DNA of 64,000 bases from Nitrospira sp. Lineage in GTDB: Bacteria; Nitrospirota; Nitrospiria; Nitrospirales; Nitrospiraceae. The notes beneath the pieces were generated by a model. It had not been told where the DNA came from and searched no databases. It saw only the letters and a program-made list of their open reading frames with translations. Shown one piece after another: positions 24,850 through 34,142 of this stretch (position 1 is its first letter; each line of letters starts with the position of its first letter). A program made the position numbers and the translations under genes. The stretch spans positions 1 to 64,000 of the forward strand of contig JAICWG010000002.1 of assembly GCA_025934915.1 (NCBI GenBank), read 5' to 3'.

Positions 24850-26577
24850 TCACCGAAACACGTTGGTCCGCGCCAGATCAATGATCTCGTCGCCGCGTCT
24901 ATTGAGCACCGCCTTGATCATGAAAAGACCGAACCCGATCATGTGGTCCATCTTGATCGATGGCGGCAGAGCTAGTTCCTGGCGGTTCACCACCACTTCA
25001 ACGAGGGCCGGGCCGTCATGATTCAACGCGTCCGCCAACATAGAACGGACCTGCTCCGGTGTCTCTGCCGTCAGGCCCAACAACCCTGCCGCTTCGGCGA
25101 TCTGCGCAAAACTCGGGTTGTGCAGTGTCGTGGCGAAATCCAGAAATCCTGCCGCCTTCATTTCAAGCTCAACAAAACCAAGCGAGTCGTTTTTGAAGAC
25201 CACCAACTTGATCGGTAATTGCAACTGGCGGAGCGACAACACGTCGCCCAGCAGCATGGAGAGACCGCCGTCCCCGGACAACGTGATCACCTGGCGACCG
25301 GGATGACTCAGTTGCGCGCCGATCGCTTGTGGCAGCGCATTGGCCATTGATCCGTGTGTGAAGGATCCCAGCAACCTCCGCTTGCCGTTCATCCTGAGGT
25401 ATCGCGCCGCCCAGATGGTGGGGGTTCCCACGTCGCAGCAGAAAATGGCGTCGTCCGCGGCAATCTCATCGAGCACCTTGGCGATATATTGAGGATGGAT
25501 CGGTTTTCGCCCCGGCTCTCCCGATGCCAGGTCGGCAAGCTCCTTGCGGGCCATGTGATAATGTTGCAGCGCATTGTTCAGGTGCCGATCATCGCTCTTC
25601 TGTTTCAGCCTGGGTGATAAGGCGGTGAGCGTCGTTTTGACATCACCGATCAACCCCAGATCCACCCTGGTCCGCCGGCCGATCTGCTCGCCGCGGAGAT
25701 CAATTTGCACGACGGTGGCGTGATCTGGATAAAATTGCCGATAGGGAAAGTCGGTGCCGAGCAACAACAATGTCTCGCAGTCCATCATGGCATGGTAACT
25801 GGAGGCAAAGCCCAGCAACCCCGTCATCCCGACGTCGAAGGGATTGTCATACTCGATGAACTCCTTGCCCCGCATCGCATGAACAATCAGGGCCTGCAGT
25901 TTACCCGCCACTTCCATCAATTGATCATGAGCATCGGCGCAGCCGGCGCCGCCAAGAATCGTGATCCGACGCACGCTGTTCAACGCCTCCGCCAACCTGT
26001 CGATCTGATCATCGGACGGGCGCACACTCGCCGTTGTCTGCGCAGGGCTTAGGCGTGGTCCGTTCACAGCGGTTGGTTGCAAGGCGATATCGCCTGGCAG
26101 GACGACCACCGAGACACCGCGGCGCGACAAAGCGGTTTGCACCGCAATCTCGAGGAGACGTGGCATCTGCTCGGGGTGCGACACCAATTCACAATAGTGG
26201 CTACACTCACGAAACAGCTGCTCCGGATGGGTCTCTTGGAAATAGCCGCTGCCGATCTCGCGACTTGGAATATGAGCGGCGATCGCCAGGACCGGGACAC
26301 GGCTCCGCTGGGCATCGTACAGCCCATTGATCAGATGGAGATTCCCCGGCCCGCAGCTTCCGGCGCACACTGTCAGGTGTCCGGTCAAGTGGGCCTCGGC
26401 TCCGGCGGCGAATGCAGCCGTCTCTTCATGTCGCACGAACACCCACCGGAGATCGCCCCGTTGACGGATGGAATCGGTAATCCCGTTGAGAGAGTCGCCG
26501 GCAACGCCATACACTCGCTTGACCCCGGCGAGGGCCAGAGTGTCGACCAAGAGCTCCGCTACTATTTTCTTGCTCAT
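24850..26577 (-). CDS. poxB: Thiamine-diphosphate pyruvate oxidase/dehydrogenase (PoxB-like)
   Basis: The 575-residue enzyme has the three-domain TPP fold: N-terminal pyrimidine-binding domain with the catalytic Glu in VRHEETAAFAAGAEA, central FAD-type domain, and C-terminal pyrophosphate domain with SGDGGLSMLLGD followed by the KND segment. PoxB oxidises pyruvate to acetate and CO2 and passes electrons to quinone at the membrane. The PoxB C-terminal amphipathic membrane anchor is not clear here, so acetolactate-synthase-like or other oxidase activity is an alternative. A CBS-domain gene lies upstream. Confidence 0.85.
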   Translation of the reverse strand: MSKKIVAELLVDTLALAGVKRVYGVAGDSLNGITDSIRQRGDLRWVFVRHEETAAFAAGAEAHLTGHLTVCAGSCGPGNLHLINGLYDAQRSRVPVLAIAAHIPSREIGSGYFQETHPEQLFRECSHYCELVSHPEQMPRLLEIAVQTALSRRGVSVVVLPGDIALQPTAVNGPRLSPAQTTASVRPSDDQIDRLAEALNSVRRITILGGAGCADAHDQLMEVAGKLQALIVHAMRGKEFIEYDNPFDVGMTGLLGFASSYHAMMDCETLLLLGTDFPYRQFYPDHATVVQIDLRGEQIGRRTRVDLGLIGDVKTTLTALSPRLKQKSDDRHLNNALQHYHMARKELADLASGEPGRKPIHPQYIAKVLDEIAADDAIFCCDVGTPTIWAARYLRMNGKRRLLGSFTHGSMANALPQAIGAQLSHPGRQVITLSGDGGLSMLLGDVLSLRQLQLPIKLVVFKNDSLGFVELEMKAAGFLDFATTLHNPSFAQIAEAAGLLGLTAETPEQVRSMLADALNHDGPALVEVVVNRQELALPPSIKMDHMIGFGLFMIKAVLNRRGDEIIDLARTNVFR

Positions 26578-26686
26578 CTGTCCGAAGTCCTTTCACCTCC
26601 AGGTCCTCACCCGATCGTGAGAAGGCCGGCTCCGCGCGACTCTTGATTGGTTTCAACGTTTCTGATTACGCCGGCTTGGTTCTCGG

Positions 26687-27112
26687 TTAGGGCTCAATGC
26701 CCACGCCCAGACCGATTCGCGCCCGCAAGAAATCATGTCGGGTGACCGAGTACGCGACCACGCCGTCGCGCTCGACCGGGAGGCTCACGACTCGATGTTT
26801 CTCCATCATTTTCGCTGCGTCTGGAATTTCCGTCGATGGAGTGATCGTCAGCCGATCCTTCCGCATGATCCGCTCGGCCGACAGCTTGTTCAGATCATGG
26901 CCCGCATCCAGCGCTTTCATGGCATCAAACTCATTGATGAATCCGAGATACTTCCCCTTGGCATCCACCACCGGCGCGCCGGCCGTGTGGGTTGACAACA
27001 ACGCCAGTGCGATGTCCATGCCGTTCTGCCCGGCGTGAAATACTAACGGATTGGTGGCGTCAATCTGACCGACGGTCTTGAGCCCGCCCGTGGGCACGCC
27101 TTCCATCGTCAT
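26687..27112 (-). CDS. CBS-domain protein
   Basis: The 141-residue product consists of two CBS motifs. The first includes ALLSTHTAGAPVVDAKGKYLG and the second TPSTEIPDAAKMMEKHRVVSLPV. Paired CBS motifs bind adenosyl ligands such as AMP, ATP or SAM and usually regulate a partner. It is 109 bases from poxB, and a role in gating carbon flow or redox response is possible but not shown. Confidence 0.85.
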   Translation of the reverse strand: MTMEGVPTGGLKTVGQIDATNPLVFHAGQNGMDIALALLSTHTAGAPVVDAKGKYLGFINEFDAMKALDAGHDLNKLSAERIMRKDRLTITPSTEIPDAAKMMEKHRVVSLPVERDGVVAYSVTRHDFLRARIGLGVGIEP

Positions 27113-27343
27113 GAGATTTTCCTCAGTGCTTGTAGAAATGCATCGTTAATCGGTTTTTGAGTGTCGCACCGAAGCAGCCGCGCCAGCCCATCGGTGACGT
27201 CTCTGATACCCTCCGTCTCGGACTTCCGCCTTAGACATTTCAGGTCCAGGATTGAGCCGCCATGGCGCCACAGGCCAAGATGAGCACGCACTCGGCGTCG
27301 GAGCGATCCATGAGGATCGGCGCTCCGTCACGCGCTGCGCGAC
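27113..27343. other. Short gap without a convincing gene
   Basis: Overlapping small frames occur on the minus strand, but none shows a family feature or a supported start. Possibly decayed coding sequence. Confidence 0.3.
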
Positions 27344-27742
27344 TCACCGCTTGATATACAACAGTCCACCGATGTGCTTCGGATCGACGTGGCTATAGTA
27401 CGGGAACACGCTCTGGTCGGTGCCGACCGCATCCAAATCCATTGCGGCCACCTTGATGGTCTTGGTCTCTCCTGGCTTCACCACCTCCTTTATATGGATC
27501 TTGTCGATCGCGAATCCCTGTTCCTTCTTGGTCTGGTTCGTGATCGTAAACGTGAGCCCACTGACCTTTCCGCGCTCATCCACGATAACCGCTGACGGCA
27601 CGACAAAGCTGATTCCGTCTTCGTCGAGAATCGCAAGGTTGAATTGTGTGGGGCCCTTAGCCTCTTGGGCAGAGGACAAGGTGCCGATGCTCAGACACAG
27701 AGCGCATGCCCCGAGTAAGACTGCGATGGCTTGTGACTTCAT
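27344..27742 (-). CDS. Exported cupredoxin-like protein lacking the copper Cys
   Basis: The start ATG 27742 follows CAGGAGGAAT and gives a 132-residue product with a signal peptide (MKSQAIAVLLGACALCLSIG, cleavage near SSA-QE). The mature part has the cupredoxin strand pattern FTITNQTKKEQGF, then VVKPGETKTIKVAA and a C-terminal DPKHIGGLLYIKR. In copper cupredoxins the C-terminal loop is Cys...His...Met. Here Tyr stands at the Cys position (FPYYSHVDPKHIGG), so type 1 copper binding is doubtful; His ligands could bind a metal differently. It may be a periplasmic protein of a metal or redox system. Confidence 0.7.
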   Translation of the reverse strand: MKSQAIAVLLGACALCLSIGTLSSAQEAKGPTQFNLAILDEDGISFVVPSAVIVDERGKVSGLTFTITNQTKKEQGFAIDKIHIKEVVKPGETKTIKVAAMDLDAVGTDQSVFPYYSHVDPKHIGGLLYIKR

Positions 27743-27928
27743 GGCTGATTCCTCCTGCTGATTGAGAATTGAACGTAACCCTGCGACTGTGGTCGTTGTG
27801 TCCTCCATGTTGTTGAGAGGCTGGTCAGCGAGGCAGAGCATGTCGATTCCCTCTTCGCTGAACAGTTCGAATGGAGCACCCTGAAGGTCCTCCGCCTCTC
27901 CGCTCGTGAGACTCACGGACCTGTCTGT

Positions 27929-28756
27929 TCACGGCTTCTTCTCCGGAGCAAAGGCGACATCCGTTACTTTGTGCTCATCATCCACGAGGAGTACAGCGGC
28001 ATCGCCTGCGGAGAGCGTCGCCAGCCTTGCCTGAATAAGCGGTCTCACCTTGTACGTGTGGTCTCTGCCGTCCTCGGTTCGAATGACGATGGCATTGTCC
28101 TTTAGGGGCCTCACGATTTTGCCCGAGACCTGGGCGAGGTTGCTCATTAGGGGAGATTTCTTCTGCCAAAGTTCCGCTGCGCGATGGACAGCCTCCTTGC
28201 TTCCAAACGTAACGTCGACGATCTTATCCAGCTCATCGATGAGAAACACGGCATCCACGCCGACAGGAACTGAGGCCACCTTGCTTCGCGCGACCGGCCG
28301 GATGAAATGAGACTCTTCCTTGCCGGCGGCTGTGCGCAATACCGCCTTGTCATGCCCGGTCTCCAACGGCTCGGCGAGTTGACCTCGAACGACCGCGTGG
28401 TGGCTCGACTCTCCCATCACATGTACATCCACAAGAAGATTTTGGTCATTGACGATCAGTTCGATCCGATTTCCCACTTTTAATTCCGGTAATCCCTTAG
28501 CCTTCCGCACCTCCATCGGAATGAATCGCGGTTGCAACTCGCCCGTATTAATTCGCGCCTGATCGCTTCTGATTTCCTCCACCGTGCCCAGCAGTACTCT
28601 GTCTCCGGGGAGTAGCTGCTGGTGCGTCGGCTCCGTCTGAGTCGCCGCGCCGCTGAAGGACGCCGTCGAGAGCCACCACACCGACAGAACGACGAGTCGT
28701 GCTAACCACTTGCCTGCTAGGAAGCGCTCCTTCTCGGAATGCCGTTGAGCCCACAT
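27929..28756 (-). CDS. Exported three-repeat beta protein, copy A
   Basis: The product of 275 residues has a signal peptide (hydrophobic LVVLSVWWLSTASF) and a mature part built of three related segments. Each ends in a strand with the pattern V-D-x-x-F: the first starts LLPGDRVLLGTVEEI and includes INTGELQPRFIP, the second VVRGQLAEPL to IVDVTF, and the third VSGKIVRPL to VTDVAF. Segments two and three also share RT--GK-----VRPLAR-K-A. The pattern suggests an OB- or SH3-like barrel repeated three times. A full-length paralogue lies at 38025-38855. No family is recognised. ATG 28756 is preferred over GTG 28762 because of the AAGGAGGGC site. It sits between a cupredoxin-like gene and an S24-type regulator. 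Confidence 0.7.
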   Translation of the reverse strand: MWAQRHSEKERFLAGKWLARLVVLSVWWLSTASFSGAATQTEPTHQQLLPGDRVLLGTVEEIRSDQARINTGELQPRFIPMEVRKAKGLPELKVGNRIELIVNDQNLLVDVHVMGESSHHAVVRGQLAEPLETGHDKAVLRTAAGKEESHFIRPVARSKVASVPVGVDAVFLIDELDKIVDVTFGSKEAVHRAAELWQKKSPLMSNLAQVSGKIVRPLKDNAIVIRTEDGRDHTYKVRPLIQARLATLSAGDAAVLLVDDEHKVTDVAFAPEKKP

Positions 28757-28795
28757 CTTCACGCCCTCCTTCCGTTCTGGTAGATCAGCGTACAG

Positions 28796-29443
28796 TTAGA
28801 GATTCTTTCTGAGCCGGACAACCTTCCCCCACACTGCATCCTCGTTCGTCACCGAAATGTCGTCATACTTCCGGTTCAGCGGATGGAGGATGCAGTGGGC
28901 GCCGATGCGCTTCACTTGACGAAGGAGCATGGCTTCTGAGTCTCCATCCTGGTGGTGCGCGATCACATAGTCGCCGGATTTCCACTCGAGGTCGGGATTG
29001 ACAAAAATCATTTCCTCTTTGCTGAACAGGGGCTCCATCGAATCATCTTGGACTTTCAAGGCGAAGGTGCGCGCCCCGGACACGTCGGTCGCCTCAACCA
29101 TCGCCTCGGCATGGAGAACCTTAGGAAGGGTTTCCCTTGTTAGGATCTGGTCCATTTGATCCCAGCGCAGCAGGGGAAACTCTTGGATAGCACCCGCCGC
29201 AGAAGGATGAGTGCGCACGGGGAATTCAACCGTCGTTCGTGCGTGCGGCGGCATGCCGGTGCGCAGGAAGTCCGCGTCCATCCGGAAATACTTCGCAAAT
29301 TTCTCCCAGACCGCAGGATCGTCCGGGGTTTTGTCGGCAAGAATGTTTGTGATGGTATGGAGAGAGACTTCGACCAGCGAGGCCAATTCCTTTTCCGTCA
29401 AACCCTCGCCTAATTCCCTGTAGATGAGGCCTTTGAGATTCAA
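28796..29443 (-). CDS. XRE-type repressor with S24 (LexA-like) autoprotease domain
   Basis: The 215-residue regulator has an N-terminal helix-turn-helix (about 14-45, LTEKELASLVEVSLHTITNIL) and a C-terminal S24 peptidase domain. The catalytic pair is visible: Ser135 in QDDSMEPLF and Lys178 in RQVKRIG. An Ala-Gly bond at residues 83-84 (SAAGAIQ) sits where LexA/CI-type repressors self-cleave, so inactivation by RecA or another signal is plausible. S24 regulators often control stress or prophage genes; no phage genes are near. It may control the minus-strand genes downstream. Confidence 0.85.
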   Translation of the reverse strand: MNLKGLIYRELGEGLTEKELASLVEVSLHTITNILADKTPDDPAVWEKFAKYFRMDADFLRTGMPPHARTTVEFPVRTHPSAAGAIQEFPLLRWDQMDQILTRETLPKVLHAEAMVEATDVSGARTFALKVQDDSMEPLFSKEEMIFVNPDLEWKSGDYVIAHHQDGDSEAMLLRQVKRIGAHCILHPLNRKYDDISVTNEDAVWGKVVRLRKNL

Positions 29444-29736
29444 AGTAAACTTTCCTCATTGATCCGGGCAGTCAATCTCTCTCTTCATTCTCTCTCTTCA
29501 TTTCACGAACTCCTGCGGGTCGACACCCTGACCTGCTCCCAAACTTTTACAAATCGCACTGTCTCGCGCTATCAGGAAAAAAGCGGTTCATTTGTCGAAT
29601 TGTATGGCAGGGATTCTGTCGTTTTATCGAGGACAACGATGAGGAGGGGAGACGGACACACAATGAAGACGATCAGGGTACACGATTACATTGGCGAACA
29701 TAACGTCTGTTTGGATGCTGTGTTGATCTGCAACCA
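29444..29736. other. Gap between the S24 regulator and the GH15 gene
   Basis: No gene is supported. It lies upstream of the S24 gene (start 29443) and so should hold its promoter and operator, but I find no clear dyad. A short plus-strand frame at 29459-29776 lacks family features. Confidence 0.35.
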
Positions 29737-31743
29737 CTATCTCGGAAGCTTCTGCCACCGTCTCACATACTCTTGAACCGCCGTGACAAACGCCGCATGA
29801 CTCCAGGTCAAAGGGGAAACCGAAAGCGGGACACCGGAATATGGGTGAATCTGTTCTGAGAACACTCCCGAAGGCAGAGCATGGCGGGCGCACCATTCGA
29901 ATAGCGGCAGCGCTCGTTTCAGGTCTTCCTTGCTGTTCGCCGTTGCAATGAGCCACTGAGCCAACCAGATCGTGCAGATGAACCAGGAATTTCCCGGAAC
30001 GTTCTCGAGATCCTGACTCTGCCGGTGATAGTAATCGCCCTCGTACCGAGCCATGCCGCCGATGTCGGTCTTCACCCAGAGGCGTTCTTGCACAGCCTTC
30101 ATGGTCTGCACGATACGCGGATCGTCCGGTGGAAACATGCCGAAATACCACAGCCCGAACAGCGACGAATCGAGAGTTTTATCGATGGTCCAGCTTTCAT
30201 CCGATGATCGATTCGCCATCCTGGCAAAACGAGTCAAGTCCGGGCGATAGAGAATGTGTTCCACTCCATCCTTGATTTGGTCGGCCGCGCCGGTATAACT
30301 CTCAGCGAGAGCCTTCTCTCCGAAGGCTTTCGCGAACCGAGCAGCAGCGACGAGACCTCCCCACACCGCTCCGCAGGTGAAGGCCAAGACACCGCGCCGT
30401 TCTTCCCAGAGATCGTAGGAAGGCAACGGCAATCCCGTGGCTGCATCGCGATAATTCGCCATGAAGTCCGCTGCGCGGACGATCAGCGGCCGGTACAGCG
30501 GCTTGATGTACTCGACATTTTTCCACGTCTCGAACCGGTTCCAGAGCGCCCAGAGGACAAGCGCGGTCTCGTCTTCCTGAATCGGCAGCTCCTTGTGGCC
30601 GTCGCGCACCCATGGATGCCAGCTCGAGGCCAACGTACCGTCCGGATTGTATTTGTGGAGCAAATATCCCTCCTTGGTGAGAACTCGATCACAGAAGGGA
30701 TAGAAGGGACGCGGGACTTCCAGAAATCCTGCCAAGTCCAGCGCATACGCGACCATCGCGCCGTCGCGAGGCCACATGTAAGAATAAGTATCGCGCACCT
30801 CAGAGGCGATGTCGGAGTCATTGGCGGCAAGGACGGCGCCTTCGTTGTCGATCTGCGTGCGCATGATGAGAAGACTCAGACGGTAGAGTCGACAAATCTC
30901 AACCGGCAGATCGGCAAAGTCCGGCCGGTGTGCGTCCAACCAGAGTTGCCAGTACGAGGCGGTCCGATCGATAAACGTCCAAGGGCCACGGTGACGTACG
31001 GACCGGTTGAGTCGTGTCACCTCGTCAAAGTTTGAGCCGACCGCCAACCAATAGTACGCCGTTTGCGCGGCGCGGGCCGGTACTGTGAGATGGATTGCTA
31101 TGGTGGAATCGACCGATCCTTGCGCAATCGGATTCCCGGAGAGCAGACCATCTTCGGCGTCCTTCCATGTCCCCAGCAGATTCTGGACCTCCTTGTGGCC
31201 GCAGGCCCATTGATGGAGGCCGATGTGCCAATCTTGGACGGAATCCGGCGCATCCTCCGATCGTTTGCCCGGCACAGCCGCGTTGATGAGGAACCACCGC
31301 GAGCCTTTGTAATGGTAGATCGCTCGTCGCTCCGGTTCGTAATAGGCCGTGTCGCCTAGTTCGTGACCTGAGATATGAAAGTCATGATGGAAAAACAGCC
31401 GGACCTCGCGGTCACGGTCTGCCGCGTTTCTTATTTCGATGCAACGAAGATAGAGATTCTCGTGAAAATCAACGGCATCCTGACAGATCAGATCAAGTTG
31501 AAGATCCGGATGTGAGAGGGCGACTTGGGTCACCAGCGTTTCGTGGGAATATTGCAGCTGCCGGCTCCAACGTGGGTCGTCCAGCCATACGAACCGCCCA
31601 TCGACCCAGACGCCGAAACGGCAGACATGCCCGTCGGTATGATTCTCCAAACCGACATGCGGCCAATAGAGGTCACGAAGCTGATAGGTGCCGTCGAAGT
31701 TGACGAGCAAAGACCCGTTGCCCAGAGGCAGATCACGCGGCAT
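29737..31743 (-). CDS. Glycoside hydrolase family 15 (glucoamylase-like)
   Basis: The 668-residue protein has the family's N-terminal super-beta-sandwich (1-270) and the (alpha/alpha)6 barrel beginning near DLPVEICRLYRLSLL. The catalytic signatures are MWPRDGAM (323-330), the general-acid region YDLWEERRG (443-451) and the C-terminal PLTWSHAAF. GH15 enzymes release glucose from alpha-1,4-glucans or split trehalose. No signal peptide is seen, so it is probably cytosolic and would act on storage glucan. Taken with glgC and glgP, this supports a glycogen cycle, but trehalase activity cannot be excluded. Confidence 0.93.
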   Translation of the reverse strand: MPRDLPLGNGSLLVNFDGTYQLRDLYWPHVGLENHTDGHVCRFGVWVDGRFVWLDDPRWSRQLQYSHETLVTQVALSHPDLQLDLICQDAVDFHENLYLRCIEIRNAADRDREVRLFFHHDFHISGHELGDTAYYEPERRAIYHYKGSRWFLINAAVPGKRSEDAPDSVQDWHIGLHQWACGHKEVQNLLGTWKDAEDGLLSGNPIAQGSVDSTIAIHLTVPARAAQTAYYWLAVGSNFDEVTRLNRSVRHRGPWTFIDRTASYWQLWLDAHRPDFADLPVEICRLYRLSLLIMRTQIDNEGAVLAANDSDIASEVRDTYSYMWPRDGAMVAYALDLAGFLEVPRPFYPFCDRVLTKEGYLLHKYNPDGTLASSWHPWVRDGHKELPIQEDETALVLWALWNRFETWKNVEYIKPLYRPLIVRAADFMANYRDAATGLPLPSYDLWEERRGVLAFTCGAVWGGLVAAARFAKAFGEKALAESYTGAADQIKDGVEHILYRPDLTRFARMANRSSDESWTIDKTLDSSLFGLWYFGMFPPDDPRIVQTMKAVQERLWVKTDIGGMARYEGDYYHRQSQDLENVPGNSWFICTIWLAQWLIATANSKEDLKRALPLFEWCARHALPSGVFSEQIHPYSGVPLSVSPLTWSHAAFVTAVQEYVRRWQKLPR

Positions 31744-31894
31744 GTGGCGTCCCTTCTCCCATGCATTCCTGTCGATTGGGATGGGCCGATACGGTCGTGC
31801 GCCTATTCATGCATTTTTTCACGGTTGCGTCTTCTCGGTTTCGTCACGAACCGTCATGAATAATGTGGGCAAGCCATCCGATAGGGGAGAGATG

Positions 31895-32137
31895 TTACTT
31901 CGACGTTGTTCTCCTGGATATCTTGTTTCCGGACCGCTTCCTGACTCCTCGACCTTGAAGTTCTACAAGTAGGAGGTCTTCTGCGGCGTCTCGCTCTTCC
32001 ACCGGCCCATGTTCAACTTCACTAGTCAGCCATATTTCTTCCCTAGCCAGCCACAATTCGTAAGCAAGTTGGTTCTCCTGTGGTTTGATTGCGGGACGAG
32101 AGGCCGTTGATTTCGTTTGAGCCCTCTTTCTCGACAT
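31895..32137 (-). CDS. Small basic protein, possibly DUF2934-like
   Basis: The 80-residue product has a polar, Lys/Arg-rich start and tail, and a central ELWLAREEIWLTSE helix with downstream EERDAAEDLLLVE. This loosely recalls the A-x-x-L-W-E and E-x-W-x-x-A-E pattern of DUF2934. The match is weak. It is 151 bases upstream of the GH15 start on the same strand. Confidence 0.4.
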   Translation of the reverse strand: MSRKRAQTKSTASRPAIKPQENQLAYELWLAREEIWLTSEVEHGPVEERDAAEDLLLVELQGRGVRKRSGNKISRRTTSK

Positions 32138-32571
32138 GTCATACCTCGCTTTCTCGTTAAGAGTCGCCTCTGTGACCTTCCGCTTTGCGTGCCATCCTTC
32201 ACGGTAGCGCTATCTAGGCTTCTACCGTGGTCTGGATCACTCCAACAGCGGGAATGATCAGCAAAGTAAAAGATATTTGTGAATGCAAGAAACGCGCTGT
32301 TATAGATTCCTCCTTTCGATCACGACAGCGCTCGAAATGTTGAGTGCGCGTGGTTTCTGGACCGAGATCGATCTACGCATGATCCTTGCTAAACCGAAAG
32401 TATATGCTGCAATCGCAAGGGAGTGTCGCAGTGAGAAAACGAAGCCGCTGAGCTGGAAGCATCTTTGCACTGTGCGGCCTGTGTGAAATGACTCATGAAG
32501 ACACTGAAAGCAACCCTTGCGCGATTGAACCTATCTCAACTGTTTTAGGCTTTACGAAGGGAGGGACTGCG
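32138..32571. other. Gap with an 8-bp inverted repeat
   Basis: No gene is supported. An inverted repeat CACGGTAG-14 bases-CTACCGTG lies at 32200-32229, near the start side of the minus-strand small gene at 31895-32137, and could be an operator. The right end (gaagggagggact) is the ribosome binding site of the gene at 32572. Confidence 0.35.
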
Positions 32572-32868
32572 ATGGTAGACCTGGCTGATGACGCGTCATG
32601 GATCAACAAAAACGTCCAGGTGGTCACAAACTATCTGACAAAAGAATTCGAGAATTTTGCTATCGGGTATCACGCTGACAGACCGCTCACCCATACCTTT
32701 ACCGTAAATAACGAGAAGAAATTCTTTAAGTTGGTTATCGGATGGCCCACCTTAGCAGACCGAACTGTTACCTCGGAGAGAATTAACCGCTTGCTAACAG
32801 AGGAGGTTGCGCAAGAAATGCGACTCCACGGAGAGAACGGCTACCGCTGGACGATTTCTGAGCCTTAA
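32572..32868 (+). CDS. Small conserved-looking protein of unknown function
   Basis: The 98-residue product starts at ATG 32572 behind a strong AAGGGAGGG site; an upstream ATG at 32488 lacks one. It reads as a compact alpha/beta domain (HTFTVNNEKKFFKLVIGWPT, ERINRLLTEEVAQEM) without signal peptide. No family is recognised. Its stop overlaps the 3' end of gap by four bases in the opposite orientation. Confidence 0.6.
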   Translation: MVDLADDASWINKNVQVVTNYLTKEFENFAIGYHADRPLTHTFTVNNEKKFFKLVIGWPTLADRTVTSERINRLLTEEVAQEMRLHGENGYRWTISEP

Positions 32869-33884
32869 CGTAAGGCGGCCGCCTTTGACGCGCCGGCGAT
32901 TCTGACGGCTTCCCGAATCATCTGAGACGTATATCCCCACTCGTTATCGTACCAGCTCATCACTTTGACGAGGTTTCCGTCCACCACCTGGGTCAGTCCC
33001 AGATCCACGATCGACGCGCGTGGGTCCTGAATGATGTCCGAGGAGACGAGCGGTTCGTCGGTCACGCCGAGCACGCCTCGGTACCGGTCACTGTCGGCTT
33101 CTTCTCTGAAGATCGTGTTGATCTCATCAACCGTGGTGCGTCGGCTTGTGAGGAACACGAGATCCGCGAGGGAGCCGATCGTCAGCGGAACGCGAACGGC
33201 AAGACCATCGAACTTCCCCTCGTACTGAGGGAGGGCTTTGGTCGTCGCAATGGCGGCGCCGGTCGAAGAAGGAATCAGATTAGCAGCGGCAGCCCGGCCC
33301 CGCCGTGGTTTCTTATTCGGGCGATCAATAATCGCTTGAGTGGCGGTGTAGGCATGCACCGTGGTCATGATGGCCTTCTCGACCCCGATTCTTCTTCCCA
33401 TGACCTCAACCACGGGGGTAATACAGTTCGTGGTGCAACTGGCACAGGAGATAATGCCTGTTGTTGGTCCGTTCGCCGTGTTTACTCGATGGACCAGGGT
33501 CGCAATTTCAGGATCTTTGCCGGGCGCCGAAAGAATGACGGTCTTGGCGCCCGCCGCCAGGTGACGTTCCAAGTCCGCGCGATGGTTAAACACCCCCGTG
33601 CATTCCAGCACGATATCGATCTCCAGGTTCTTCCAGGGCAACTTGGCCGGGTCTTTTTCTCTGAACACAGGGTAGGTCTTCTCCTTGATCCTCAGGCCAT
33701 CGGTGACCGGAACGACCTTTTCGTGGTAGCGTCCGTAGACCGTGTCGTAGTTCAACAAATACGCAAGATCGTCGGCAGCATTGAGATCATTGACCGCGCG
33801 AAGCTCCAACTCTGGTGTTTCAAGAATAATTTTGAAGGCTGCGCGTCCGATTCGACCTAATCCGTTAATCGCAATCGTCGTCAT
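32865..33884 (-). CDS. gap: Glyceraldehyde-3-phosphate dehydrogenase
   Basis: The 339-residue glycolytic/gluconeogenic enzyme has the Rossmann start INGLGRIGRAAFK, the VNDL segment with the Asp that favours NAD, and the active-site SCTTNC (catalytic Cys150). The catalytic domain contains the KKPRRGRAAAANLIPSSTGAA and WYDNEWGY signatures. The start is placed at MTTIAINGLG; a longer frame adds 22 residues not found in the family. Confidence 0.97.
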   Translation of the reverse strand: MTTIAINGLGRIGRAAFKIILETPELELRAVNDLNAADDLAYLLNYDTVYGRYHEKVVPVTDGLRIKEKTYPVFREKDPAKLPWKNLEIDIVLECTGVFNHRADLERHLAAGAKTVILSAPGKDPEIATLVHRVNTANGPTTGIISCASCTTNCITPVVEVMGRRIGVEKAIMTTVHAYTATQAIIDRPNKKPRRGRAAAANLIPSSTGAAIATTKALPQYEGKFDGLAVRVPLTIGSLADLVFLTSRRTTVDEINTIFREEADSDRYRGVLGVTDEPLVSSDIIQDPRASIVDLGLTQVVDGNLVKVMSWYDNEWGYTSQMIREAVRIAGASKAAALR

Positions 33885-34142
33885 ATCCCGTTTTACTCCT
33901 TTTCGTTCAGGCATGTCTTCTCCGCTGATACCGACATTCACATCGTGCAAGCGCCTTAATTTTGGAATGTTTCGTCATGATCTGCTTCTCTCAATGTCAA
34001 TATGGTACTGGACTAGTGGTGTTCATACCAAGGAACCGCATGCACTGTCCCTCGAATTCCAACACATGGCCCCAGCATTTTGGTGACAAACTCATCTTCA
34101 CCTCCTGACGCGAAGCGCTCATACAGCGTCGGCCGATGTTCT

